From positions 3,162,001-3,226,000 of the forward strand of contig NZ_JACHMS010000001.1 in assembly GCF_014205055.1 (NCBI RefSeq): a stretch of 64,000 nt of DNA, read 5' to 3'. Of this stretch, positions 48,396 to 57,363 are shown piece after piece. Position 1 is the stretch's first letter; each line of letters opens with the position of its first letter. The notes beneath the pieces were generated by a model. That model did no database searches and had not been told where the DNA came from. It saw only the letters and a list, made by a program, of their open reading frames with translations. The position numbers and the translations under genes are program-made. The DNA is from Streptomyces luteogriseus. GTDB taxonomy: Bacteria; Actinomycetota; Actinomycetes; Streptomycetales; Streptomycetaceae.

Positions 48396-49136
48396 GTCGC
48401 GCATGGCGCGCAGGAAGTCGACCTTGCGGAACGCCGGCCAGAACACGTCACAGAAGTAGTACTCGGAGTGCGCGGTCTGCCAGAGCATGAATCCGGACAG
48501 CCGCTGCTCGCCGCTGGTGCGGATCACCAGGTCGGGGTCGGGCTGGTGGCTCGTGTAGAGGTGACGCCCGATCATGTCGGTGTCGACGGCCTCGGCGAGC
48601 GCCTCCATCGAGGTGCCCTTCTCCTGGGCGTCGAGCAGCATCGACCGCACGGCGTCGGCGATCTCCTGGCGTCCGCCGTAGCCGATGGCGACGTTGACCA
48701 CTATCCCGTCGACGTGTGCCGTGGCCTCCTCGGCCTCCTTGAGGACCGTCTGCATCGCGGAGGGCAGCAGGTCGGGCGTGCCGACGTGGTGCACGCGCCA
48801 GCGGCCGTCGGAGGCCAGGGTGCGGACGACGTCCTCGATGATGCCGAGCAGGGGGACGAGTTCCTCCTGCGGCCGGTCGAAGTTGTCCGTGGACAGCAGC
48901 CAGAGGGTGACGACCTCGACGTCGGTCTCGGTGCACCAGCCGAGGAACTCCTCGATCTTCCCGGCCCCGGCCCGGTGACCGTCGACGGTGCTGGAACCGG
49001 CGGCCTTCGCCCAGCGCCGGTTGCCGTCCATGATGACGCCGATGTGCTTGGGCACCTGAGCGTGGTCCAGGTGGCCTTCCACCCGGCGTGCGTACAGCCT
49101 GACCAGCAGGCCACGCAGCTTGTCGCGCAGGTTCAC
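48363..49136 (-). CDS. uppS: Isoprenyl transferase (cis-prenyl diphosphate synthase)
   Basis: A 257-residue UppS-family protein. The catalytic Asp is in HIGVIMDGNRRWAK, with the later motifs TLWLLSTDNFDRP, DLVIRTSGEQRLSGFMLWQ and SEYYFCDVFWPAF all intact. It builds the long-chain polyprenyl carrier lipid for cell-wall synthesis. Other isoprenyl transferases exist in streptomycetes, so the exact chain length is not known. Starts with GTG 49136. The stop codon is the first unit of a degenerate tandem repeat. Confidence 0.92.
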   Translation of the reverse strand: MNLRDKLRGLLVRLYARRVEGHLDHAQVPKHIGVIMDGNRRWAKAAGSSTVDGHRAGAGKIEEFLGWCTETDVEVVTLWLLSTDNFDRPQEELVPLLGIIEDVVRTLASDGRWRVHHVGTPDLLPSAMQTVLKEAEEATAHVDGIVVNVAIGYGGRQEIADAVRSMLLDAQEKGTSMEALAEAVDTDMIGRHLYTSHQPDPDLVIRTSGEQRLSGFMLWQTAHSEYYFCDVFWPAFRKVDFLRAMRDYAARHRRFGG

Positions 49137-49945
49137 GTGATTGTCAGCCCCTCCGTACGGATCGGACAGGCCGCGGCGTGCGGCCCGGTCGTGGCCGCGG
49201 GCGGTCCCTGCCCGTATGGCAGTCCCCGGGGGCGAAGCCTACCCCCGCGGCGGCCGTGGGCCGCCAACGGGGGCGGAAGGAAAGGTTCCGGCCGGTGGTT
49301 CGAGCCGCCCGGCGGACCAAGAAAAACGGGCCGGTCCGTGGGGGGGAGACGGACCGGCCCGAGGGGGGGTTTCCACCATAACCCTTCGTAAGTGATGCTG
49401 CGTGCATCGGCGTGTCACAACTACTCTCCGGAGCCGCCCGACAACGCGGCGATGCTCGCGGAAGCCCTCATTCAGGGCTCACTTCTGGCCGGAACACTGC
49501 GCATACGCTGGGGAATCGGGCGCCTCGGGGCAGGATCCGAAGGATTTGCCGCGCCTTGGGGGCCACTCGGGTGACTTGTCCCGACATCCCCCCGACGGGT
49601 GACCCGGCCACGAACGCCCGCTTGACCGTCACAGCCCCCGAGTCGACCAGGATTCACCGCTTTGCCGACTCGACATCGCCGGCGCTCCGGTTCGACGGGG
49701 AGGTCCTGGCACCGCGCAGCCCCCTCCACTGCGCGGTACCGCCCGCGCAGCTTTGCTCACGCGAATTACCCTGGTCCGAACCTACGTGAGCAAGGGCGCG
49801 GAGGCGAGTTGTGGTCGATAACGATGTGAAAACCCTCGTCGGAAGATGCGCAAGTGCAGTGAGTGAAAGGCGTGACCCACGGGCGGCATGGGCCGGCCGG
49901 GTATATAGGCCGGGATCTGTCCTCTTTCGCGTCTAGCGTCGGACC
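49137..49945. other. Large non-coding region
   Basis: About 800 bases without a convincing gene on either strand. Codon-position bias is absent in the open frames, including a 41-codon frame from GTG 49811 that has a good GGAGG but poor GC3. The region contains a hairpin with a U-tract on the minus strand (49328-49360) and an inverted repeat CCGGCC/GGCCGG around GTATATA (49893-49913) just before the next gene, probably its promoter. Confidence 0.6.
49328..49360 (-). terminator. Intrinsic terminator with U-tract on the minus strand
   Basis: Perfect 12-bp arms GGGCCGGTCCGT and ACGGACCGGCCC with a 9-nt loop. Reading leftward it is followed by GTTTTTC, a classical U-tract that is rare in this genome. 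No protein-coding gene is transcribed into it from the right. Confidence 0.7.
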
Positions 49946-51106
49946 ATGACGACGACCGTGGAGATCACATGGGACGCGGCGAGCGCGCGCCGGGCGGAGC
50001 GGCAGTTTCTGGCCGGACCGGCCGGGGCCGGCACACCGGTCGCCGAGGTGGCCGGTGCGATGCTGGGCGCGCACGCGCAGGTGCTCTCCGCGGCCGAGGT
50101 GTCGTTGGGGATGCGGGCGGACGGGGTCACGCGGGCGGACGTACGGGCCGCACTGTGGGACGACCGGTCCCTGATCAAGACGTACGGCCCGCGCGGCACC
50201 GTCCATCTCCTCCCGGCCCGGGACCTCCCCCTCTTCTCGGCGGCCTTGACCGCGGTGCCGAGCGGCCCGAGCCCCTTCCCGCCCGGCGTACGGCTCACGG
50301 AGGAGCAAGCCGGCCAGGTCGTCGCGGCGATCGGCGACGCACTCGACGGCAGGTTTCTCACTCTCGACGAACTGTCCGAGGAGGTCGTCGCCCGCACGGG
50401 CCCGTGGGCCGGCGACCGCGTGATGCCCGCGTTCCAGGACCTGTGGCCGCGCTGGCGCCAGGTGATGCACCGGGCCGGCTGGGCGGGCACGCTGTGCTTC
50501 GGCCCGAACCGGGGGCGCAAGGCGACATACACCCGCCCGCTGCCCGGGAACCCGGAGACGGACCCGGGGGACGCGCCGGCTGCCTTCGTCCACCGCTATC
50601 TGCACGCGTACGGACCGGCGACGCCGCAGCACTTCGCGCGCTGGCTGGCGGCGCCGCCCGGCTGGGCCACGACGCTGTTCGGCGAACTGGCCGCGGCGGG
50701 CCGTATCGAGGAGGTCCGCTTCGAGGGGACACCGGCCTGGGTGGCGGCGGGCGACACCGGCTTCCCGGAGGGCCCGCCACGGGGGGTGCGCCTGCTCCCC
50801 TACTTCGACGCGTACGTCATCGCCGGGCAGCCCCGCGAGCGGCTGTTCCCCGCGGCGGCCTACCAGCGCGCCCTCGGGGGCGGGCAGGCGGGCAACCACC
50901 CGGTGCTGCTCGTCGACGGTGTCGTGGCGGGGGTGTGGCACCAGCGGCGCCGGGGCCGTCGTACGACCGTCACGGTCGAGCCGCTCGTCCGGTTGACGGC
51001 ACGGCAGAAACGGGAGCTGGGCGAGCAGGTGGAGCGGGTGGGCGAGGCGCTGGAAGCGACGCCGGAGCTGCTGGTGGGGGAGGTGACGGTGGGTCCGCAC
51101 GCGTGA
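49946..51106 (+). CDS. Winged helix DNA-binding domain protein (HTH_42/AlkZ-like)
   Basis: A 386-residue protein of the large HTH_42 (former DUF1006) family: ARRAERQFLAGP at the N-terminus, KTYGPRGTVHLLPARDLPLF, FVHRYLHAYGPATPQHFARWL and LLPYFDAYVIAGQPRERLFP. The fold is three tandem winged helices. Some relatives, such as AlkZ and YcaQ, are DNA glycosylases, while others are of unknown role. A QxQ/QxD-type catalytic motif of glycosylases was not clear to me. Confidence 0.8.
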   Translation: MTTTVEITWDAASARRAERQFLAGPAGAGTPVAEVAGAMLGAHAQVLSAAEVSLGMRADGVTRADVRAALWDDRSLIKTYGPRGTVHLLPARDLPLFSAALTAVPSGPSPFPPGVRLTEEQAGQVVAAIGDALDGRFLTLDELSEEVVARTGPWAGDRVMPAFQDLWPRWRQVMHRAGWAGTLCFGPNRGRKATYTRPLPGNPETDPGDAPAAFVHRYLHAYGPATPQHFARWLAAPPGWATTLFGELAAAGRIEEVRFEGTPAWVAAGDTGFPEGPPRGVRLLPYFDAYVIAGQPRERLFPAAAYQRALGGGQAGNHPVLLVDGVVAGVWHQRRRGRRTTVTVEPLVRLTARQKRELGEQVERVGEALEATPELLVGEVTVGPHA

Positions 51107-51161
51107 CCGGCCGGGTGTCGGCGTCGGCGCCGCCTGCGTGTGCCGAGGCCGAGGTCATGCG

Positions 51162-51962
51162 TCAGCCGGGCTTGCGCGCCTCGAAGAGGTGGCGGGTGCT
51201 GTGGGCGACGAAGGGGCCCTCGGCGCGGATGAGCTCGTGCAGCTCCCGCAGCCGCGGCTCGTACGCCTCCACGGTGAAGCCGGGGACCATCCAGACCACC
51301 TTGCGCAGGAAGTGCACGACCGCGCCGATGTCGTGGAACTCCATGCGCAGCCGCTCCGCCCGCAGATCGACGACGTCGAGCCCGGCGGCCTCGGCGTCGG
51401 CACGCTCGCGTTCGGGATGGCGGGCACCGCGCACCCCGTCCGGCTGGGGCCCGAGGAAGTACTCGACGAGTTCGAAGGCGCTGCTCGGGCCGACGTGCTG
51501 GGCGAAGTACGTCCCGCCGGGCCGGAGCACGCGGGCGATCTCGTCCCAGTGCGGGCGGACGGGATGGCGGCTGACGACCAGGTCGAAGGCGCCGTCGGCG
51601 AAGGGCAGCGGGTCGTCCTCGGCAACGGCGACGACGGCGACGCCGCGCGGACGGAGCAGGGCGGTGGCCTTGGCGACGTTGGGAGGCCAGCCTTCGGTGG
51701 CGACCGTGACGAGGGGCGGCTTCGGGGCGGGGGCCGTGGCGAGGGCGAAGTCCAGCACCTCTCCTCCCCCGGTCTGCACATCGAGCACCGCACTCGCCCG
51801 GCCGAGACGCTCGGACACCGACACGGCGTATCCCCAGGAGGGACGTGCTTCCGTCGCCCGCCCCTCGAACCAGGAGAAGTCCCAGCCGTCCGTCGGGACG
51901 GAGGCCCCTTCGGCGAGGAGGTCTTCGAAGGTGGCGGTGTGCGGGTTCCGGTGCTCTGCCAT
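51162..51962 (-). CDS. Class I SAM-dependent methyltransferase
   Basis: A 266-residue methyltransferase. The SAM-binding motif I reads AVLDVQTGGGEVLDF, with motif IV FDLVVSRHPVRPHWDEIARVLRPGGTYFAQHVG. Substrate unknown. Start ATG 51962. It is in line with the acetyltransferase gene upstream but separated from it by 62 bases. It may be an rRNA- or small-molecule methyltransferase. Confidence 0.8.
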   Translation of the reverse strand: MAEHRNPHTATFEDLLAEGASVPTDGWDFSWFEGRATEARPSWGYAVSVSERLGRASAVLDVQTGGGEVLDFALATAPAPKPPLVTVATEGWPPNVAKATALLRPRGVAVVAVAEDDPLPFADGAFDLVVSRHPVRPHWDEIARVLRPGGTYFAQHVGPSSAFELVEYFLGPQPDGVRGARHPERERADAEAAGLDVVDLRAERLRMEFHDIGAVVHFLRKVVWMVPGFTVEAYEPRLRELHELIRAEGPFVAHSTRHLFEARKPG

Positions 51963-52024
51963 GGAGGGATGGTGGCAGGGGGTGGACGGGGAAGTCACAC
52001 GATTTCCGCTCACGCGCTTCCCGC

Positions 52025-52486
52025 TCACGCGAGGACGAGCATGACGTGCTCGTTGTCCCCTTGCCGGACGGTGCCGGTCCGCTGGAAGCCGTGCTTCTCG
52101 AGGAGGCGCACGGAACCGGTGTTGTCGCCGGCGGGGTCGGCGTGCAGGGGCCGGTTCTGCTCCCGCTCCAGGAAGAGGGCGAGGGCGCGGCTGCCGATGC
52201 CGCGGCCCCAGTACGGGCGTCCGAGCCAGTACCCGAGGAATCGGCGGTCCCCGTCCCACCAGGTGACGATGCTGCCGGCGACGTCACCGTCGACGGTCAC
52301 GGCCTGCACGAAGACGGTGTCGTCGCCGAGGACCTTGGTCTTCCAGTGCCGCAGGAACGCCTCGCGCGGCCGAGGGGTGAACCTCGACCGCCGAACGGCT
52401 TCCGGATCGTGCTCGTACGCCAGGAAGAACTCGAGGTCGGCTTCCACCACGTCGCGCAGACGCACGTCCACGTCGTCATCGCTCAT
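52025..52486 (-). CDS. GNAT-family N-acetyltransferase
   Basis: A 153-residue RimJ/RimL-like GNAT protein: VRLRDVVEADLEFFLAYEHDPEAVRRSRF, then LGYWLGRPYWGRGIGSRAL, whose GRGIG is the acetyl-CoA pyrophosphate loop, and SVRLLEKHGFQRTG. Substrate unknown. It starts at ATG 52486, 35 bases downstream of the luciferase-like gene on the same strand. Confidence 0.85.
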   Translation of the reverse strand: MSDDDVDVRLRDVVEADLEFFLAYEHDPEAVRRSRFTPRPREAFLRHWKTKVLGDDTVFVQAVTVDGDVAGSIVTWWDGDRRFLGYWLGRPYWGRGIGSRALALFLEREQNRPLHADPAGDNTGSVRLLEKHGFQRTGTVRQGDNEHVMLVLA

Positions 52487-52521
52487 GCCAGGAGTGTGGC
52501 AGCGACCACTGACAACGAGCC

Positions 52522-53400
52522 TCAGGGGACGAGCGGACGCACTTCTTCCGCCGCGAACCGCACGAATCCCTCCGGGTCGGGTTCGTCCGCCGTCGGTTGC
52601 AGGACGACGGTGTCGGCCCCGGCCTCGACCAGCCGGCCGACGGCCTTCGCGACGGCTCCGGCGTCTCCGGCGACCCCGAGGTCCGGCACGGAGTCGACCC
52701 CCTCGGCGGCGAGTTCCGCGCGCAGCCGGCTGTCGGCGTCGGGCCCGGTGGCGGTGAGGAGGTAGACGACGACGGGGTGGTGCCCGGCCCCGCGGCCGGC
52801 CGCCGCCCGCCCCTCCTCGACGAGCTGCCGTGCCGTGCGCACGCCCTCGGCGTTGGTGGAGGCGGTGAGGATGGTGCCGTCGGCGGCCTCACCGGTGAGC
52901 CGCAGCGACCGCGGCCCGGTGGCCCCGGCCAGCACCCCGCCGTGCGGTCCCTCCGGCGGCCAGTCGAGCGCGACGTCGTCGAGCGTGACGTACCGCCCTT
53001 CGACGGTGACCCGCTCGCCGGCCAGCAGGGCCCGGAGCGCGACGAGATGCTCTCGCAGCAGGGTGACGGGCGACTCGACCCGGGCACCGACCTGCCCCAT
53101 CCAGTCCTGCACGCCGTGCCCCACACCGAGGATCGCCCGACCGGGGAACATCCGGTGCAGCGAGGCGGCCTCCATGGCGGTGATGGCCACGTTCCGCAGG
53201 GGCACGGGCAACAGTCCGACCCCGACCCGCAGCCGCTCGGTCCACGCGAGGGCGGCGGCGGCGGTGGAGATGCCACCTTCTCTGAAGCAGTCCTCCCAGA
53301 GCCAGAGCTCCTCGAGCCCGGCCCTCTCCGCGACCGCACAGACGGACCGCAGTCGCTCGGGGGACAGTTGGGGGCGGAAGACTGCGCCTAGGGGAGTCAT
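52522..53400 (-). CDS. LLM-class flavin-dependent oxidoreductase
   Basis: A 292-residue luciferase-like monooxygenase family protein with a TIM-barrel layout: ELWLWEDCFREGGISTAAAALAWT, RAILGVGHGVQDWMGQVG and the C-terminal GADTVVLQPTADEPDPEGF. It is likely to use F420 or FMN, and binding residues do not decide which. It heads a short leftward run with the acetyltransferase and methyltransferase genes. Confidence 0.85.
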   Translation of the reverse strand: MTPLGAVFRPQLSPERLRSVCAVAERAGLEELWLWEDCFREGGISTAAAALAWTERLRVGVGLLPVPLRNVAITAMEAASLHRMFPGRAILGVGHGVQDWMGQVGARVESPVTLLREHLVALRALLAGERVTVEGRYVTLDDVALDWPPEGPHGGVLAGATGPRSLRLTGEAADGTILTASTNAEGVRTARQLVEEGRAAAGRGAGHHPVVVYLLTATGPDADSRLRAELAAEGVDSVPDLGVAGDAGAVAKAVGRLVEAGADTVVLQPTADEPDPEGFVRFAAEEVRPLVP

Positions 53401-53488
53401 GCCGGGTTCCTACCCAGGACCGGAGGTGCGGAGCAACCCATTTATCAGCTGTCCGAGACAGCCGGGTGGGCCGGCGTCAGGTCGACAC

Positions 53489-53519
53489 GCAGGCGGCCAC
53501 CGTACGAGTGGCCGCCTGC
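53489..53519 (-). terminator. Terminator of the secreted-protein unit
   Basis: Perfect 12-bp arms GCAGGCGGCCAC and GTGGCCGCCTGC around a 7-nt loop, 22 bp after the stop of the secreted protein gene at 53541. Confidence 0.75.
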
Positions 53520-53540
53520 CGGTCGGAGCTGTGGTTCGGC

Positions 53541-54569
53541 TCAGCGGTTGACGGCCTGGATCTCCTGTACGACCACGTCCTGCGTGGCGCCGAACGTGCC
53601 GTCGGGGAGGTCGCCGCTCGCGCCGCCGCTGCCGGTCCAGTCGATCTCCCAGGTGACGGTGGCCTGGAGCGGGTACGTGCCGTTGCCCGAGGAGCGCAGG
53701 TACCTCACTCCGCAGGCCGGCGTCCGGTCCGCCTTGCCCTTCGCGTAGGGCTCACCGATGCGTCCGTTGTCGATCGGGCAGACTCCGGAGGCCGGGTAGG
53801 TCTCGGCGTCCTTGGTGCCCGGTTCGATTCTGAGAGACGTGGGCCTCGCCGTCGCGGTCGCCGTGACGCCGATGACCGGTACGGAGGCGGTGACGGAGAC
53901 CGGCTTGAAGTCGGCGGCGTCCAGCCAGGCCCAGGTCGGCAGGTTGACCTTGGTCTGGTTTGCGGGGGCCAGGGTCACCTTGGTGCCGGGGACTCGGATC
54001 TCGGCGTAGGCGAGTTCGGCCAGGACCTTCGGAGTGACGGCGTTCTTGATGTTCGCGGGCGGGGGGTCGCCCTGGTCCACCCAGAAGATGGGCTCCTCAC
54101 AGGAGTCCCAGCCCGGAGGGAAGTCCTTGTTGACGAAGGAGTCCCAGAAGTAGCCCTTGCCGGTCTTGTCCTTGTTGAAGTCTTTGTAGGGGTGCCCGTT
54201 GACGTAGCGGTCCCGCTGCTTCGCGTCCCACTCGTAGCCCGTCGAACCGGCCTCCCAGGTCGGCTCGAGGTACTTCTTCAACTGGTCCGGGGTGTACTTC
54301 GGGGCGTACCAGCAGGGCGGCGGGGACCAGGACGTGGTCGACGTGAGCGCGCCCGCGGAGTTGCCGCTGCCGTTCTTCGATCGGTCGAAGACGACGCCGC
54401 CGACGGTGACGGAGACGGTGCCGTCTTTGCCTGCGTTGGCGCTCTGCTGGCTGTCCCCGTTGTTCCCGTACTTGTCGCGCTTGGCGAAAGCCGTCTGGGC
54501 AGCGAAGACAGAGCAGCACACCAAGGTCAGGATTGTTATGACTCGCGCCGAGTTTCTTACGGCTGGCAC
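53541..54569 (-). CDS. Secreted protein of unknown function (Tad-locus type)
   Basis: A 342-residue protein with a signal peptide (about 1-29, ending AAQTAFA). The mature part contains Trp/Tyr/Pro-rich phrases such as SPPPCWYAPKYTPDQLKKYL and PPGWDSCEEPIFWVDQGDPPP, and at least four cysteines likely paired in disulfides. The last third is beta-rich (VTATATARPTSLRIEPG, VTWEIDWTGSGG). I recognise the type from Streptomyces pilus loci but know no function. It starts inside the 3' end of the lipoprotein gene (13-base overlap). Confidence 0.75.
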   Translation of the reverse strand: MPAVRNSARVITILTLVCCSVFAAQTAFAKRDKYGNNGDSQQSANAGKDGTVSVTVGGVVFDRSKNGSGNSAGALTSTTSWSPPPCWYAPKYTPDQLKKYLEPTWEAGSTGYEWDAKQRDRYVNGHPYKDFNKDKTGKGYFWDSFVNKDFPPGWDSCEEPIFWVDQGDPPPANIKNAVTPKVLAELAYAEIRVPGTKVTLAPANQTKVNLPTWAWLDAADFKPVSVTASVPVIGVTATATARPTSLRIEPGTKDAETYPASGVCPIDNGRIGEPYAKGKADRTPACGVRYLRSSGNGTYPLQATVTWEIDWTGSGGASGDLPDGTFGATQDVVVQEIQAVNR

Positions 54570-55216
54570 GCCTTGTTCCCCCTGTCCGAGCCGATGTTGG
54601 ACGTCTGCCAGACGCCATCGGCGTTTCTGGTGAGGCTGGTGTTGTACAGCACGTAGGAGTCCGCATCCGCCGGCGACCTGTCGACCTTCTTGGTCTTCCG
54701 GTTCTTGATGTAGGACTTGCTCTCATCGGAGCAGTAGGTGACATAGGCCTTCGACTCGCCGGTGAGGTTCACCTTGTAGTCGAAGTAACGCGTCTCCCCG
54801 ATCCATGTGTCGCCGCCGTCGATGTACCGCTGGGCGTAGGAGACCGAGGATTCCAGCGCCTTGCCGACGTTGTAGAAACCGAGGGCCTTGGTGTCGGTGT
54901 TCCCCTTGAGGATCGCCTCGTCCACGGAGTTGACGCTCAGCGTGCTGTCCTTGAGGACCGCGTCCTTGGCGGCGTCGCCGGTCTTCGTGTACTCGAAGAC
55001 ATTCTTGGCATCGGACGGGAAGGTGATGGCCGGCCGGCCGGCGGACGCCGCTTCGCTCTCGCTCGGCGAGGGCGACGCCTTGTCGCCGGTGTCGGCTCCC
55101 GCGATCTTGTCGTTGTCCTTGGGTGCGGAACTGTCGTCGCTTCCGCACGCGGACAGCGTCAGGGCCGCTGCGGCGGTCAGCGTGAGCGCTGCGAGCAGGG
55201 TGGGGCGGCGGTTCAC
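54557..55216 (-). CDS. Lipoprotein of unknown function
   Basis: A 219-residue protein with a lipoprotein signal: hydrophobic stretch and lipobox L-S-A-C (Cys at about residue 24), followed by an acidic/Ser-rich spacer. The folded part (about 65-219) has KNVFEYTKTGDAAKDAVLKD and AYVTYCSDESKSYI, a nuclear-transport-factor-like layout by eye. It is first gene of a two-gene unit with the secreted protein downstream. Confidence 0.78.
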   Translation of the reverse strand: MNRRPTLLAALTLTAAAALTLSACGSDDSSAPKDNDKIAGADTGDKASPSPSESEAASAGRPAITFPSDAKNVFEYTKTGDAAKDAVLKDSTLSVNSVDEAILKGNTDTKALGFYNVGKALESSVSYAQRYIDGGDTWIGETRYFDYKVNLTGESKAYVTYCSDESKSYIKNRKTKKVDRSPADADSYVLYNTSLTRNADGVWQTSNIGSDRGNKACQP

Positions 55217-55526
55217 GGTCGGCTCCCGGTCAGAGGCGAAGCTTCTCTTGAGCGAACCAAAGCTATACAGCGGGGTGCGGACGCACCAGGGTGAAGCTTG
55301 TCAACCGGCGGGGCGTATGAGGAGGAATCGGCGTTTCGTCGTCCGGTTCGAGCCGTAACGGTTGCATAACGCGTCATTGGCGGACGTCAACAGCGGTGCC
55401 AGGTCGGGCGTTTCAGTCAGGAATCAGCAAAGGGCGTAGGCCCGTGGGCCCATGTGAGGGCTGCTGTCCGCGGATACCTTCGGGGCGGAGAGCCGTTGGC
55501 ATGCGACACGGTCGGAGGGGGCCTGG
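55217..55526. other. Promoter region between the lipoprotein gene and the DUF192 gene
   Basis: 310 bases, divergent on both sides, no gene seen. Two GAAGCTT hexamer-centred sites (about 55238 and 55294) lie on either side of the sequence AAAGCTATAC, which is promoter-like on the minus strand. Confidence 0.45.
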
Positions 55527-55940
55527 ATGGGGCGGCGTTGGCGGGACGGGCAGGGGGAGCTGGTCGTGCACGGGGGTGGTGGCGAGGCGTCCGTCAGGGT
55601 GCCGCTGGAGATCGCCGCCTCCTATCGGGCCCGTACGAAGGGGCTGTTGGGGCGGGACTCCCTCGACGGGGCGATCCTGCTCTCCCCGGCCAACAGCGTG
55701 CACACCTTTCGGATGCGCATGGCGATCGATGTCGCCTATCTCGATCGGCGTCTTCGCGTCATCGCCGTGCGGACCATGCGGCCCGGGCTGCTGGGGATGC
55801 CCCGGTTGCGGGCCCGGCATGTGGTGGAGGCGGAGTCCGGGGCGATGAGGGGGTGGGGGATGCGGGAAGGGGCCCGGGTGGAGGTCGTCGTGGCGCGGAG
55901 TCAGGCGCACGACGCCGGCGCCGGTCATCCCCGCTCGTGA
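55527..55940 (+). CDS. DUF192 family protein
   Basis: A 137-residue DUF192/UPF0127 protein: the conserved segments RTKGLLGRDSLDGAILLSPANSVHTFRMRMAIDVAYLDRRLRV and RHVVEAESGAMRGWGMREGARVEV are present, without a signal peptide. Function unknown. It is divergent from the lipoprotein gene and inside the pilus-type locus, where DUF192 genes are often found in actinobacteria (general impression, not a search). Confidence 0.85.
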   Translation: MGRRWRDGQGELVVHGGGGEASVRVPLEIAASYRARTKGLLGRDSLDGAILLSPANSVHTFRMRMAIDVAYLDRRLRVIAVRTMRPGLLGMPRLRARHVVEAESGAMRGWGMREGARVEVVVARSQAHDAGAGHPRS

Positions 55941-56118
55941 CGTGCGTGACGGTCGGCTGAGTCGGTGACCGGCCGCCGCGCGCGGTGTGCCGGCGGCCGT
56001 GCGGGGGAAGCGCGGCCGCGACACGAGTGCGTCAGCGCGCGTCAGGCCCACCCGGCTTGCCTTTCGGACAGGGGGCAGCCGACAGCGGCCCGGGCGCCTG
56101 GCCGGGAGCCGCTCGCTC

Positions 56119-56556
56119 CTAGGTGGGGAACCCCTCGCCGGAACCGGTCACCCCCGCGAACAGCACGACCGGTTCCTCCTTGTCCTCGTGGCCGACGCTC
56201 ACGGCGAGCAGACGGTCACCGACCCGCCAGTACAGGAGGTCGCCGAAGTATCCGCTCTCGCACAGGTACCGGAAGAAGGGCGGGAGGTCGTCTTCGTCCG
56301 GATCCATGAAGGCGTGCACGCAACCCTCCATGGAGAGGGTGGCGTGCGGGCCCCATCGGGCGTCCAAGGCGGCTGCCAGGTCGATCAGCTCCCCCTCGAA
56401 CTCCTCGCTGGTCCGCATGAGCTCGCCCCAGTCGTCGTTCGGCGGAGCGAAGTCACGGCTCTCGCGCAAGATCACGAGGTGGTAGGCGGCGTCGCTTCCG
56501 GTCAGGGGGCGGGCAAGGAGGTCGCTGATCCGGGCCAGATGCTGCTGCACGCTCAT
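56119..56556 (-). CDS. Small acidic protein downstream of the immunity gene
   Basis: A 145-residue, acidic, soluble protein without signal or membrane segments. The sequence DEDDLPPFFRYLCESGYFGDLLYWRVGDRLLAVSVGHEDKEEPV suggests an alpha/beta fold like small immunity proteins, but I do not recognise a family. It is 60 bases downstream of the Imm52-type gene on the same strand, so it may be a second immunity gene for this or a lost toxin. Confidence 0.65.
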   Translation of the reverse strand: MSVQQHLARISDLLARPLTGSDAAYHLVILRESRDFAPPNDDWGELMRTSEEFEGELIDLAAALDARWGPHATLSMEGCVHAFMDPDEDDLPPFFRYLCESGYFGDLLYWRVGDRLLAVSVGHEDKEEPVVLFAGVTGSGEGFPT

Positions 56557-56616
56557 CGAGGGGCACTCACCACTTCGTCGTTCACCGCCGGCCCTCCGGC
56601 TCGGTGAGCCCTATCG

Positions 56617-57345
56617 TCACAGCTTCGGACCCGTTGCGGGTACGGGCATGGGTTCCAGGGCGCCGCTCTCAGCGAGGGCTCTGTGAGCCGCAAGGACCGT
56701 TTCGGTGTCCGGGGTCTCGCCGGGGCTCACCGCGAGGTCCAGGACCAGACCGCCGTGCTCGGTGGGCAGCCGTCGGGCCGTGAAGTCGCCGGGGACGCGC
56801 GCGGCACGGTTCTCGGAGAGGTAGACCGACCAGCCGCAGCGGGGGGCGGGGGCCGACAGACCGTAGGCCGCCTTGACGGTCTTGAACAGTTCACGATCGT
56901 AGGCAAGGCCGGTGTCCGGGTCCCAGGCGTCCGCCAGCGCGGCGAGGATCTCGGCGAGACGGTCCGCGAGCGGCGAGGCCGACGCCCCGGGCCCGGGGAA
57001 GAGCTTCACGATCACGAAGAACGGGCTGTGCTCGTTCGTGCCGCCCGCCGAGACCCACACCTGGACGTAGCCACCGTCAGGCCGGCGTCCGACCACGTGG
57101 GCTGTCCAGCCGATGATGCCGACGTCGTCATGCGTGTTCGCCGCCTGGAGCGCTGTCGCGAACTCACCCGCACTCCGGGGCACCAGGGGGCCGGGGCCGT
57201 CGTCGTCCACGTCCCAACGCCACTCCGTCAGCTCGCCGTCGGACAGTTCCGTCAGCCGGGCGAGGAGCACCGACCAGCGTTCCGCCTGCTCCTGCGGCGT
57301 CTCGGATCTGGCCCACCAGTGCACAGCCACCGTCACCGCACTCAT
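56617..57345 (-). CDS. Imm52-family immunity protein
   Basis: A 242-residue soluble protein. Landmarks are VAVHWWARSETPQEQAERW at the N-terminus, IGWTAHVVGRRPDGGYVQVWVSAGG in the middle, and a GWSVYLSENRA segment. These fit the Imm52 family, whose genes usually sit directly after toxins with the Tox-REase-5 domain. Here the start ATG 57345 is 18 bases after the toxin stop, with GGAG eight bases upstream. It would bind and block the nuclease domain in the producing cell. Confidence 0.75.
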   Translation of the reverse strand: MSAVTVAVHWWARSETPQEQAERWSVLLARLTELSDGELTEWRWDVDDDGPGPLVPRSAGEFATALQAANTHDDVGIIGWTAHVVGRRPDGGYVQVWVSAGGTNEHSPFFVIVKLFPGPGASASPLADRLAEILAALADAWDPDTGLAYDRELFKTVKAAYGLSAPAPRCGWSVYLSENRAARVPGDFTARRLPTEHGGLVLDLAVSPGETPDTETVLAAHRALAESGALEPMPVPATGPKL

Positions 57346-57363
57346 GATCCGCACTCCCGTCTT

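Noticed and set aside
49811..49936. 41-codon gene with a good GGAGG ribosome site
   Set aside because: Third codon positions are only about half G/C, against over 90 percent in real genes here, and the peptide has no recognisable features.
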